64,000 bases of DNA from Casuarius casuarius (taxonomy: Eukaryota > Chordata > Aves > Casuariiformes > Casuariidae): positions 5,611,764-5,675,763 of the forward strand of contig PTFA01000012.1 in the NCBI GenBank assembly GCA_003342895.1, read 5' to 3'. The stretch's first letter is position 1. The number at the start of each line of letters is the position of its first letter. Shown here in pieces: positions 25,383 to 37,559 of this stretch. The translations under genes and the position numbers were made by a program. A model generated the notes under the pieces. The model made no database searches and had not been told where the DNA came from. It worked only from the letters and a program-made list of their open reading frames with translations.

Positions 25383-28317
25383 CGCACGGCATGCACAGTG
25401 CATTACAGTAATCTAACTAGGAAGTGCCAGAGGACATTTAAAATCTTTTCCTGTCCTCCTTTAAACAAGAAAGAGTGCTATATTTGTCTATGTACACAGG
25501 CTATAGATTTTAAAATAGCTGAGTTCCTTCCTGGGCAAAAGCAAAAAAAAGGTACAACAGATTTATTGGTTAACCAGCAGATTTTTCTTCTCTTTGTCAT
25601 TCTCTTACTAGCTATATGTCTGTTCTCTATACAGGATGGTATAGCAAGTGCTTTTGGTGTACATATAAATACATTAGCTTTTGCATAAAGGCCTGAATAT
25701 ATAAAACTCTTTGCTAGACACTTGTTCAAGCAACTATTGGTGATATAAATGTTCAAAGAAAATTGAACAGAAAAGGACAGAAATATGCTAAAATCATGAG
25801 TCAGATTTAGCTAGCATGTCCATGAATATTTTTTCCTCTATGTCCTCTTCCTTTTCAGAAGCTCTGGGCTGAGGTTTTATTCCTCTGCTGGCTTGACCAG
25901 ATGCTCATAAAATGTCCTTACAATATTTGAAGGCTGCCAATTAGATCTGCAGGGACAAGTTTGCATCCTTGTTTTTTAACTTCAGTATGAGATGGCTGCT
26001 CGGCTGAAATAGCAGTCATCTTTTGGATGACTAGAGCAAAGCAGATCTTTCTGTGTGTGGCAGTACAGGCAGATGACTCAGAAAGAAAAAAAGGAAGCTG
26101 GAAATTCTAGAGAACGCTGCTTTTTTCATACTTTGAGCTCAAGCATTCTGCCTTGTTTGGTTTTAGTGTTTGTCTGTCAGATGCTTCTTACATTACTGTG
26201 GACATATTTTACCTTACATATTCATTAATAAAAGAAAAAGCAAACTGAGGAAGGAAAAGGTGAAGTTATTTCTCACATCCAAAATATAGACTCTCTCTGA
26301 AAGATATAGCATATAACCCATAACTACAGTCTGCCATCTCTGAGCTTTCATACACAAGACCATTTTTTCCCTGTGACTCACAAAATTACCAGGAGGGCTG
26401 TAGTCAAGAAAAAAGTGATGCTAACTTGAACTGAGCTTTCTGAGCCAAAAATTGCAATCTAATAAATACATGTGCTGAGCCACATTGGTACTCCTTGACG
26501 TTGCATAATGCTTGCAATAATCACTTAACAAAGAGGATATACTAGTCTGCTTATTACTAATGGCTTGTGTGTGTTCGTATGTGCAAGTGTTGCACAGGTT
26601 AATTGTTGATTTTAAAGTATTTGAGTTNTTCTTCTTATATTACTACCCATTAGGTGTTAAATGTTTTACAAACACATAATTGAATTTCCTCTCTTGTTTA
26701 CTTATTCAACTTTCAATGTCACCAAGAAGAATTCTCCATTAAATTGCTTTAGTTATACTGAATGAAGTTATAGTTTTGTGTTATTGAAACTGGCACATTT
26801 AAATTATCATCAGCTTTAAAATTCATATCTTTGTTTAAATCTTAAACATTAAAATATTTAATTTCTTTTCCTTACAAATGTTCCAGAACTTAGCTCCTTG
26901 CGTTTCCCATATCCACATTGACTGAGTACAACTATTTGCAAAGGTGTTTTCTCATCACCTAAGATAACATATAAACAATGGATTTAGAGCCAATATTTGA
27001 CCTACTAGTACCAACTGTAAACCTGCCACAAGAGAATTAGCTCTGCAGGAACAAAGGACCAACAAATAAGGGCTGATGCTGCACTGACAGATAACTTTCT
27101 CCTGTTAACTCAATTGCATGGTATAGGTTTATATGTAATTTTTGAATGAGTCTCATATAGCTTTGGCAGTGAAACTGGTAGGGATCTGAAGGGGAGTTTT
27201 TGTGCTTGAAGCTTATATATTTTTAGTTATATCAGGAGGACTCTTAGTTCATGATACATCGTTTCAGTTACTCTGGATCATGAGGAGATTTTCCTTGGAT
27301 TCCAGCAAAGTTCTGGGCATTTCTTTAAGAGACTTCCTATTCCTTATGTCCTGTTTTGGTTTTCACAATGTATCAATAAGCAACCACCATGCAGCATGGC
27401 AATTTACTACCTCATGTAGCCCAGCAGATGCAGTGATCTCTGTAAGATTACCCAGCAGACATCAGCAACAATAACTGAGTGATCCTGCAAGATGTTTCAT
27501 TCATATAGTTAAAATTTATATTACGATATGTATGGCTGTAGCTACTTTCTAGTGCTTGACATAGCAATCTAAACAACATCCTTTTAATGACTTTTTAAAA
27601 AGGAAAAAAAATTAAAGGCAAGCATGCACTTCCTTTTCATGTCATCAGCAAAGACTGAACCCTGAATGACAAACATTTCTGCATAAATAATCACTTATCT
27701 TTGAGACTATTTTTACTGGCAGGAGGAGACTGCTCTAATCCTAGAGATGGAAAAGGAGTCAAATTCTGGTCATATTAATTTTTCCTCCCTCATACTCCAG
27801 AAGTTGTAAGAATTTGATTTGCAAGGAGAGCAGTGACAATGAAGGAGGAAAGGCTTAAATATTCTTAGTGTTGTCTCTTAGTGTGATTTCTGATGCTACA
27901 AGGAAGGGAAACGGATTCTTCTCACTCCTGTTGCTTGAGGTACCTAGACTGAGGAGGACCATGTGGTAGTGCAAAGAGCCCAGATATTTCCTGCAGCTGC
28001 CATCTGCTGATTTCTCATGTTGGTAATGCTGGGGGATTCCTTTCATAAAAATGAGGGCAGGAGGGAGGGAAGAAACAAACCCCTGCTGTAATACAGGTAT
28101 TTCTTTTCCAAGGATTTGGAAGTCAGAGGATCTGTTCAAAAACCTAGCATGACAATTAATATTCTGGGTCTTATCCCCAGTATCATGTCCTAGCCAAAGG
28201 ATGTTTTAATCCAGAATAATCTTATTGAGACTTTCATCCCAATTTCTTACTAAGAAATGTGTGGCTTTGTTGATACAATCTTTTTGAAGAAATTTAAACT
28301 TTTCTAATGGAAAACAA

Positions 28318-28346
28318 AATTATGATGAAAAATTTTCATCAAAATT
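28318..28346. repeat. 29-bp AT-rich near-perfect palindrome
   Basis: TGATGAAAA (28323-28331) and TTTTCATCA (28333-28341) are perfect reverse complements around one central A. After one mismatch, AATT at 28318-28321 pairs with AATT at 28343-28346. It could form a cruciform or serve as a dyad binding site; no protein family is assigned. Confidence 0.8.
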
Positions 28347-29439
28347 CTTCTGAACACTTCAGGATTTGAAAATAAATTGAGAGGTATTGGTTTTGAATGT
28401 ATTTTTAGTATTCTAACAAAAACATGTATCATGTATAGTGTGCATGTTGCACATAATTTACATGCTGTCGTGCCCTCAGTGTGGAGTTCCCGTTCTAGCC
28501 TATCTCACATCTTCTTCCCTTTCACACTTCCCCACCGTACCTAGGAAAGGTCCAACCAGACTTTTGTAGCTAGCTTTCATTCCACTTCAATTTAATAATT
28601 TAATGAAATACTTGGATCATGTAAGGGAGGGTTAGTACTTAGCTTTACTCTGTATCGTGGCTGGATATAAATCTCAAATCATGTCTCTACCCTCTCCTGT
28701 GGGTCATTCTCGAAGGCACAAAGAGTAAGAGGACTGACATGGGAGCAGGGAATAAGTCCAGCGGGGACAAATAGTGCTCGCAGTGGCTCTCGGCATGGTA
28801 AAAGGCATTCAGCTGCCCACTCCCCTCTTGTACCTCACTCTGCTAGACCACCGTAACACGGTGAATACGCAGCAAGGCTCCATTAAATTCTGTAGTCTCT
28901 TGGTCTCTTTCCTACTCGTTAGTTTTTATATTATAGTTACATTTGCAACTCTGTACACCTATGCTGATAGGATCAAGCTCTTTCAGTGATAATGGAGCAG
29001 AGTTACAAATTAGATTTGCACAACACTCAAGAAGGAAAAATGACCCGGAGCAAGCACTAAGCAGTGCTCGCGATGGCAAAAAAACCCAGTCACAACTGGG
29101 TTCAGGGTTTGNGCAGCAAGCTTCTTTTAAATTGCATTGAAGGAGGCTATCTGCAGTGCCTATAAAGAAGAGAGAGATGGACTAAGGAAATTTCCTGTAA
29201 TTTCCAGGCCTTGGGATTGAAGGGGTATCACGTTCTTTTTTTCCCCTTCCCCTATCTCTGGGAATTTTTCAGAAGAGGATGTGTAATTTGTGGGTGGCCT
29301 GTAAGAATCTTTTTTCCCCCCAGCTTTTAAAAAATTCTCTGCTCGAACCTCGGTTTTGCTTGCATTCGTTATTGACAGCAATTTACTCTGGCGTTTTGTT
29401 GCAAAGCCATATCGAAGGAGTGCTCCCTTCATCATACTC

Positions 29440-29830
29440 ATGCATGGTTTAATATGAAGGCTGTGTCAGGAAGCTGCTTGTCAGACACCCTGTTAAGAGA
29501 TATTGTTAAAGCAATCAAAGCCATTAGAGGTAAAATTATTCTCCCTCAGCCAGTACCCACACACAGGGAGGTGACATTCACTGCCTTAAAAAGCTGCCAG
29601 GCTTTTTAGCTTCTGGAGTATAAGTATCTCCTTCTCTTTTAGACTCATTTTCTAATCTTTACTTATGAAACTGTTGTTATTTTATCCATGTATTAAAATG
29701 CTGCTTTAAGCACTTATTGCAGAACTAAAATGACTTACAAATGCGTAGCCTACTTCATTATGAATGTTTACTTCAACAACAACAACGGTCTTTGTCAGAG
29801 CTTAATTTATAATGCTCTGTTAAATTCATC
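29440..29830. promoter_or_regulatory. Enhancer-like block (candidate)
   Basis: A non-repetitive block with AAAGCAATCAAAGCCATTAGAGG near 29510 (LEF/TCF-like CAATCAAAG plus a TAAT-type core) and CAGCCAGTACCCACACACAGGG near 29547. CTTAAAAAGCTGCCAGGCTTTTTAGC near 29585-29611 has internal dyad symmetry: AAAAAGC pairs with GCTTTTT. A CAACAACAACAAC microrepeat lies at 29774-29786. Regulatory function is inferred from motif texture only. Confidence 0.27.
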
Positions 29831-29834
29831 GTAG

Positions 29835-32800
29835 TGTCCTGTTTCACTGACCTTGTACTGAAAGGTGCAAGGGAGGAAAAGTTTTATGAAACTTTGGAAA
29901 CATTCGTTAATCGTTCGGCGTAAGTGTTTAGTATATTAAAAGGAGTTATGTGCTCTTTCTACCTGCAATTTAAATGGCTTAGGGCTCCAAATTCCCTCTA
30001 GCTGTGATACTGGTATGCTGCATTTCTGAGGCTAGTGTTCCAGAATAAGGTAATGTCAAAATGGGAAGAGCGTTTTATGAAAAAAAAAGGCTCAAATAAA
30101 GGAACGAATACAAGAGAGATGAAGAATAAGGATATTAATGACAGGGTGCAGAATCTAATTTTAAAGCATGGATCTGAGGTGCCTCACAAGGGCAAGGACA
30201 GAAGTGGGCTTTGGGGGAGCAGGAACACCCTCATCTGCCTTTAGAGCAAAGCTGACACCTCACTGAACTGCTCCACGAGAGGCCTGTTTCACAACCGATT
30301 TAAGGAAATCTGAGACTGTGCTGCTGCCCAAAATTGCAGTTTCATCTACTGTAGCACTGTCTCACATGTAACAGTGCTAGAAACTGCATGGTCAAATGGT
30401 GAGTTGCTTAAGCTCATATGTTATATATATATTTCTTATTCTTCAGGTATATCAGCTAACTAACTGAATTGACCAAGCCCAAGGCTGCACAATTATCAGT
30501 GCTGATACCAGGGAGCAGCCAGAGACAAGGAGAAAACAGTGCCCCTATTTTAACAGCAAAATGATCTTAAATTGACTTATGCTGATTATGAGACTGCAGC
30601 CTTCTTTTAGAGTTATAACTGAGGAGCAAATTAGGCCAAGTATTAATCTCTCTGTGAGGTAAATAAATGATGTAGGTGTGTTTTTATATGGATGAGGTGT
30701 ATGTGTGTAGCTATATGTATGTATCTATAGATTCATAGAATATTTGTGTATAAATGAATATGCACACACAGATAAACACATACATATAGAAAAAAGTCTC
30801 TTTAAAAAAAAATTTCACCCATTCTCTTTTAAAGGATGTTTACCTTTTATTAAATAGACCAGGAGTAACTTCAAGCAACAGAAAGGGTAGTTTTAAATCC
30901 CATTACATCCAAAAGAGTGGCGTCATCATGAAAAGTGGTAGTGAAATACTGTTGCTAAGTTGGCTTTGACCTCAGATAAACCACAGTTTACAGAACAATG
31001 CATCTTGATTATTACTATTGGGCATTAATACTTTTTTCCATGGTGCATTAGGCGCAATCCACATACGCAAGTAGATAAATACGTCTCAAACAAAAACTAG
31101 AAAGCAAGAGAAAGTGCAGCAGTAAAGCATCAGAGTATTCTATATATGTGAGATCCATAAGTGCAGAGACAAGAGAAAGCAGAGGCATACATTTTTATTA
31201 AGAATTTATTCTAAAGGGGAGAAAAAGAGAGATGAGCATGGAGAAGGTACATGCTGATCATCCTTTCAGCTATCTTGGCAGCAATCCCACCTCTGCTTGT
31301 ATGGGCAAATAGTTCCACTGAACTCAATAAAACTNTATATGCAAAACTATGGTATATAGCTCTATAAACTGTTTCAAGATCTTGCAAATAAACAGATTTT
31401 ATGCAGGTTGTCCTGTGTCCCTGTGCAAGCCTTATGCATATATATTTATGTAGAGCTAGATAATAAGAAAATATGTTCTTGTTCTGTGCTGTCACCTATT
31501 TGGGCAGATTTTTGTAGAAATCCATGAACAGAAGAGTTCATCAATCTGATTCAAGGTGGAAGTTAAGGTTGTAGGAGACCATATGACTGAGCATACTGCA
31601 AAACTGGACAGCAACAGGGTCAATAAAGGGTGGGATTTTGATACAGCTTGCAGTTCTTTGGAGCTCTCTGTTTCATCATTTTAATGAGCTTTGTGCATTT
31701 GAAAAATCTGCATATGTGTCTTTGATTGTCCACAGTTTAATATTATTTTACATGTACTCTACCACTTGAGATAAGGTATTACACATATTTGCAGGTCCCT
31801 GTTCCACAGCTTTCATACTTCTCTTGCACATCAGATTGGATTCATGCTGTCATACGAGAAAGAAGACAAAGAAGAATCAGGCCCTTAATTTATGACCTCT
31901 GTGCTTTAGAGCACCATCAAGGTAATAAAATATTTGAGCATTACATGAGAATAGATGGGGGGTTTCCACAGAAAAGTATCTCTTGAGGTGGGAAAACTTG
32001 TGTGGACTGTTCTAAATGTTTGACACTCATATATCATGGATAGCATGCATCACTGATGACTAAATGCATTACATACCTACATTCCTCTTTAGTGACTCAG
32101 TTGCACGGAAGTATCAAATCTCACCATAAATTTTCTTTTCCTTCCTAAACCTGAGGCTCCTTAATAAATGTTAGGATTTTACACCCTGAAAAAATCAATG
32201 ACTGAGATGCTGAAAGGGTTTGTAATGAAACGTGTGGGTTCCATTTCTTTAGTAGGTTTGAGTGGCTACGTTTATCTAAAATCTGTTTGATGCCTAAAGC
32301 ACGTGTGTGTTTAATTTGCCCTTTGTGTAAATTTAGGAAAAAGGCATAGAAAAAAATCTCACTTGTTATATTTTCCGGAGTTCTTCTATGAAGATGGATT
32401 CTGTGTCTGCCTTGGTGGTTACTCACACCACCCAAGGCATTATTGTGGAGAATCCCAGAGCATTCTCAACCCAATTCAATGCAGAAATCTTGTATGGCCC
32501 TATAGAATACCACTCTAAGGCTCCTGAAGCATTTAGCTGACTTGCTTTATGGATGAAACTCTATTATTACACTCAACATCAGTGGGACTTAAGGTCACGC
32601 TTTTCTGGATTTGATGGGAAAAAATGATTCTGTGGGCAGTTGACTGCTCGAGTTTAATATGTTAAACACATTTACCTTCAGTATACAACCAGATTATTAA
32701 TACACTTATACAAAGCACCTTTTTTCCTGCAAGTTTGAATCTCGACTTTGAAATTAAAATCTTAGAAGAAACAAACATAGCTAATTTTATTTGTTTGCCC

Positions 32801-33508
32801 AGGCTATATATGATACTACCATTTCAGGGGAAAATGAGCTAGCTCACTCTCATTATTTTTAGGGAAACCGAACTAGAAATCAATGTCAAGCTTGGATAAT
32901 TATACTCTTTAGAGTTGCCAACACATTTTGCTGGCTGCAGAAATTAGAAGCCAGTGGAATGACTTACTATAAAACTACTTATGTGAGTAAACATCTGAAC
33001 ACTATCAGTTCAAAGGCTAATAAGGGAATACTGAGGACTGAGTACACTTTCACCAACAAGTATCTGTGATGAGTAACATCAATAAATAGTAATATTTTTC
33101 AGGTAATTTTGAAATTTTCTATTGTTTCTAAATCCTTATTTAGAGGCTTGGAAGGAAAAAAAAAGTTTATATTTAGCAATAATGGATATGATTTCCTCTC
33201 ATAGAGGAATAGTAGAAAATAGTAGAAATAGTAGAAATCAGCATAACTGCATGACCTGCCTTTTCATTAGACACTAATGATTATCAACGTCATAGCAAAT
33301 ACAAACTGTTCTAAAAATGGGGATTGATGATTTCTACTGGTGCATGAGCATCACCCATCTATAAAAATGTTTGAATTTTTATTGTAATAAAAGAATTAAG
33401 TACCCATAATTATATAGATAGATGCATTATAAAATATAGTAAAAAACTATGGTCTTGATCAGGTCTTAGCTTTTTCTTTGAAACTGCATTGATTAAAATG
33501 ATGAGTTT
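29835..33508. other. Non-coding stretch, no gene seen
   Basis: It holds a degenerate TG/TA-rich microsatellite-like region at about 30670-30790, a short TATATATATA tract near 30422-30432 and a three-unit AATAGTAGAA tandem at 33208-33237. One N lies at 31335. No gene, transposon or RNA gene was recognised; frames stay below 100 codons. Confidence 0.5.
33208..33237. repeat. AATAGTAGAA tandem repeat, three units
   Basis: Two identical 10-bp units (33208-33217 and 33218-33227) are followed by a third unit with one base shifted (33228-33237). It is a slippage-type minisatellite seed. Confidence 0.85.
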
Positions 33509-33589
33509 TGTATATATGTGTGTGTGTATATATATATGTATGTGTGTGTGTGGCAGGATATGCACGCACATATATATGCATATGTATGC
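33509..33589 (+). repeat. (TG/TA)n alternating microsatellite, potential Z-DNA tract
   Basis: Strict purine-pyrimidine alternation runs for 44 nt at 33509-33552 (TATATG/TGTGTG/TATATA mixtures). It resumes for 32 nt at 33558-33589 (ATATGCACGCACATATATAT and onwards). Only the 5-nt GCAGG separates the two. CA/TG and GC steps in such runs favour left-handed DNA under negative supercoiling, which is established physical chemistry. Biological relevance here is unknown. Confidence 0.9.
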
Positions 33590-34124
33590 CCATAGTCTTA
33601 CCTAAAATTTGTATTTCTGTACCTATCCCTTTCCATCTTTTGCCTTGTTTGAAGGAATAGGTCGGAATCAACAGGACCTACAAGTTGTTTAAGAGCTTTA
33701 AAAATGAGTGGTGTTTTCATAACGTATTCCCCGTCATATTCTGTGAGATATAGTCAAAACACTTCCATTCTACTGTGAATACCGTAAAATCCTCAGTGTG
33801 AACTCCTAGCCTTAAATGGCATTATTAGACATTATTGTGGCCTTTTCCAGCCTGGATCCTTTTTTCAGATTATTTATCCTTGCCTTTCCTTATGGAAAGC
33901 CATGGTACTGTAGCTTTTGCAAACTCTTGCTTATTATCATGTCTTCTACTGCTGCCTGTGTGTAACAATTTGATCATACGATTTCATTCCATAAATAATA
34001 GGCAAGGGCCATCGTAAGCCTGTCAGAGTAGCCAAGAACTTGTGGGTGCTGTACAAACACAGAAGGAATTTGTGCCTTGCAAAGTGTGTAAGATCTCCAT
34101 GCACTCCCTAGTTAAAACAGTCCA
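33590..34124. other. Non-coding stretch, no gene seen
   Basis: Nothing beyond short chance frames is visible. No repeat or RNA gene was recognised. Confidence 0.5.
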
Positions 34125-34320
34125 TGTTGTAAAAACGCGCCAGCAGATATGCTTCGAAGCGGTGGCCTGAAGGCTGGGCCTCAGGAACCTATGCTTTAAG
34201 GTGCCGCTGAAATGACGTGCTCTATCTCTGCCCAGCTCCCACCCCGGACAGCCACGGGGAGGGACAGCACCGCCTACCAACACAGGATTTGTCGCTCTCC
34301 TGTGGCTGGGCTCACTCAGG
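34125..34320. other. CpG-enriched patch
   Basis: About ten CpGs occur in roughly 190 bp, including AAACGCGCC near 34133, TTCGAAGCGG near 34152 and CCCCGGACAGCCACGGGG near 34242. The surrounding kilobases have very few. Overlapping frames on both strands (86 and 73 codons) are explained by the lack of AT-rich stop codons in GC-rich DNA and show no family. It could be a small regulatory island or an unrecognised old insertion. Confidence 0.3.
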
Positions 34321-34429
34321 CAGTGTGCCCTGCTTTTGCTGGAAGAGCCACAATGCCCTACAGGTTTTGTGATGAGATTTGCTTTTCCTTAAAATTTCCT
34401 TGCATCAGAAAAACGGAACATTCTGACAT

Positions 34430-34685
34430 GTAGGTAAATATAACCCAAAGATTAATAATTGTCAATTCTGAGATTATAGTATTGTAAATATCTTTTTAAT
34501 TTAGTATATAAACACTGTAAATCTTTGCGCTAATAAAAGTTTAAGCAGATCGCTGTAATTTCTTTTCTTTATTATGACTTCGACCACATGTTTTTAAAAG
34601 CATGGTTGCAGGACTGGGGGCGTAATAAAAATGTGTCATTCTCCACAGCCTAGCTGCTCATGCTAGGCTTATATTGACTGAAATA
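34430..34685. promoter_or_regulatory. Enhancer-like block (candidate)
   Basis: AT-rich but not simple-sequence. It contains AAAGATTAATAATTGTCAATTC (about 34447-34468), a FOX-like GTAAATATC near 34484, TATAAACACTGTAAATC near 34506, TTTGCGCTAATAAAAG near 34523 and CGCTGTAATTTC near 34551. The density of distinct homeodomain- and forkhead-like words without repeats suggests constraint. Only comparative alignment can test this. Confidence 0.3.
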
Positions 34686-35355
34686 CAACAAGAAAGTGAA
34701 GCAAAAACACCTCTTTCTTTGTTTTCAGTTGGAGGTTTGTGATCATTCAGCAGACTAATCTGTTACAAAATCCATGTTCTTAAATTGACTTACTGGGTTG
34801 GAAAGAAAATGTAGAGGTGTGAGGTGTTATAAATTAGGTAATAAGCTTTTGAAAATTTTCTGGAGTTTGATAAAATATTTTCAGAAGCTTTGGGACATAA
34901 AGAACCAGGCAGTGTTCTGAAAGTGAATTTAGTGCAATTTAAAACATGTTGATTCATTTAACTTAGAAAAAGAATTTGTATTGTTCTTGCTCAGGGAAAT
35001 TACATAGTTTGCCTCTTTAGAAATGGAAGAATTATGAAAAGAAATAACTGACAAACCTTGTTATAGGAATTCTTGGTTTTCCAGAGAGAGATTCACACAA
35101 AGTTCTGTTTCCCCATCCGTAATTATTCCCCTGTTGGGAATAAAAATACTCATGCTCCCAGATGCAGATATGGGCCAGTTCTCTTCATGAGTTATTCAGT
35201 ATCTATCTGAATATGTTGAATCAGTCAGAAAGTACAGAATCAGTATGTGCAGTGACAAAATATGGAGATGATGAATAATTTTGCTAACGTTACTACATGT
35301 GATCAGATTCTGATTAAAAACATAGCACAATGCTTGGAGAAGGTCGGTTCGTGGC

Positions 35356-35380
35356 TGTGCAGCACTTTTGGTGCTGCACA
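35356..35380. repeat. Perfect 10-bp inverted repeat (hairpin)
   Basis: TGTGCAGCAC (35356-35365) and GTGCTGCACA (35371-35380) are exact reverse complements around the 5-nt loop TTTTG. The stem is 60% GC, so a stable hairpin is expected in RNA or single-stranded DNA. It is too short for a microRNA precursor, and no T run follows as in a terminator-like signal. Confidence 0.9.
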
Positions 35381-37393
35381 AAAGCAGAACCATGGTTATG
35401 TACATTGGTAGGAGAAGGTACTGTGACGTGTTTGCAGTTCTAATATAATGATTATGATGAAGAAATAACAATTATTGAGTACCAAAAGTAGTTTGGTAGT
35501 AGCTTTATCACTGATGCTAAACTGTCAAACATCTGGACCTGCTGTTACCAGTTGTCTAGGAGCCTCATACTCTGGCATGTCTTCTTGTTCACAGCTGCAC
35601 AATATATTTATTAGTGAAGCAATTAGTCTTTAGGAAACTCTGGAATACATTGCTGTAGCACAGCATCTCACTATTGGCTTCCCTAAGAAAACCTGTCCTC
35701 AGAGGAGAGAGTTGTATCGGGAGCTGGGTTGCTTATTGATGGTCTGGGCGCTGGACACCTGACAATTCTGTTCAAAAAAAGAAGTTGTTCACTGCAAAGA
35801 TAATGGAGAAAGGCATATTGGGACCAGTTTGTGACTGTGGCACTTCCACAGAACTTACCTTTTGCTGTGCCAAATCCAACGTTTAACCTTTCAAGTTACC
35901 AGCATGCACATACCGAAGTCTATGGCCGTTAAAATGTACATAAATATTCCCCACAAAACCAAAAGATAACCTTGAATTTTATGCCCTCTTCTCTGTTCCC
36001 AGGTATAGATAAGAAAGGAAGAACTACATATGTTAGATGTCAATCCCGTATCTTAATATTTTGGAAGATAATTAGAAAGTAATAAATACATTTTGAATTT
36101 GGTATGTAACATGCTCAGTTCTGTGTCATTGTTATAAAAGGAAAAGCAAAATATTTTAAAGGTTTAAAGTTATTCTCACCTTATCTTCCATTTTGGCTTC
36201 CAGGCAGGTGGCTCTGTGTGTGCAGGCATGAAACAGAAGAGTTTCCCCTTTGTTTAGAAGTGCTTTCAGCTATGGTCACACCTGAAGGAGCAGGGATACC
36301 AATGATGAGTTTCCATCTGTATGCTGTGCCACAGAGGACGTTGTCTGTCAAAATTATTCTCATTGAGTAGCTGGATGAGAACAATGTGGGCAACAATTGG
36401 CTAAAAACTGAAACAGCTGAGGGGTTTGAAAATATAGAGATATTATGCAGAAAATAAGAATTGCTATATGAAGACAGCACAGCTGTGCACATTGAAGGTG
36501 AACTTATTAATAGCTGCAGGAAATTAAAAGATTTCATTTCTCCTGTAGACTCAGTGCCTACTAGCTTCCTAGGAGTTAGGAATAGAAGCATACTACAGGG
36601 CAAGTTTTCAACCCTTTTAGAAAATCTCATTGTTTCTAATCCAAAGGACTTAATGTCATTAAATCATTTGAATTTACTGTAGGGAACATTTTTATTGTAC
36701 AATCTACAGGGGTAAATTAATTGAGCAATGAAGCATCACAGTTCTGCAGGTGAGACAATCTAGTGATAACTGCACCCCGAGGGCATATGCTATAGCTGGG
36801 TGTCCCTGCTTCTCTCAGGACGGTGATTGCCTTCTGTGAAAAAGTAGAATTACCTCCTGTGTAGTCTAATGTTTTAATAAGATTTGTCTAGTTCGAAAAT
36901 ATAAATGTATCAACTCATCTGCATACTGGGTGAGAATAAGCAGATTGCAGCAAAGCACGAAATTGCCTTTCCTGATTGGCATTTCAATATAGCATATATT
37001 TTGTGTTGTTTAAAATATATTTTAATAATTCAGGTTGTTGGCTTCCAGGTTAAGCATTATTTTTAAGGGAACTGTTTTGGTTGAGGAGTTTTACAGAAGC
37101 TAGCAAGACAAGTATCATATAATACAGCTCAATCATGCCTTTGTTTTATTGCCATGTATACTGTGTTTGTGGTTAATGCCTCCATATCTTGTGCTTGTGA
37201 AATGTCTTGAGATGAAAGAATACTTCTTTAGATATGCCTTTCTGGTACCTCCTCCTTTCCTTTTCCCTATTTGTCCCTTGATTATAAATTCAGAGTAAAA
37301 TGTCTTTCATAAGTTGTGGCATTCATCTGAAAATATACTCAAAGTACTTTTCTATTAAAATTTTGGATATCATTTCTCCGACAAAGATTTGAT

Positions 37394-37429
37394 CCTGTAA
37401 CAGTTGCTGCTGTGGTGATCTGTTACAGG
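37394..37429. repeat. Perfect 10-bp inverted repeat with 16-nt loop
   Basis: CCTGTAACAG (37394-37403) and CTGTTACAGG (37420-37429) are exact reverse complements. The 16-nt spacer is GC-richer (TTGCTGCTGTGGTGAT). As duplex DNA this is an everted or inverted pair of TGTAACA/TGTTACA half-sites about 26 bp apart, and it might bind a dimeric or paired factor. Confidence 0.9.
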
Positions 37430-37559
37430 CACACCACACCAGTGAGGCACAGCTTTGCCAGTATTTTCCTATTAAACATTGTCAAAATCCTGCCAGTATG
37501 AAGCTGTAGCAAAGATATACATCAGAGTCATAGTTAAAAAAAGAATTTGGGGGAGTAGC

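Larger units (their letters stand above)
23426..29435. other. Non-coding stretch, no gene seen
   Basis: No coding region was recognised. Frames of 90-104 codons at 25374-25688 (+), 27202-27474 (+) and 27855-28139 (-) have no domain signature and look like chance. The stretch holds the CpG-richer hairpin patch at 25285-25380, the AT palindrome at 28318-28346, a short inverted pair GTGCAA/TTGCAC at 26581-26595, and Ns at 26628 and 29112. Confidence 0.5.
34690..37555. other. Non-coding stretch, no gene seen
   Basis: It contains the longest Met-initiated open frame of the window (36181-36630, minus, 149 codons), rich in Ser, Leu and Phe and without a recognisable domain. A run of this length is not surprising in 64 kb scanned in six frames. 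Two perfect inverted repeats lie at 35356-35380 and 37394-37429. A TAAAATATATTTTA palindrome is at 37011-37024. No transposon was recognised. Confidence 0.5.

Noticed and set aside
30670..30790. Possible TG/TA microsatellite
   Set aside because: Too degenerate to call as a defined repeat; noted only within the surrounding stretch.
36181..36630. Longest Met-initiated open frame (149 codons, minus strand)
   Set aside because: No domain, no repeated motif and a Ser/Leu/Phe-rich composition typical of translated non-coding DNA. A frame of this length is expected by chance in a six-frame scan of 64 kb.
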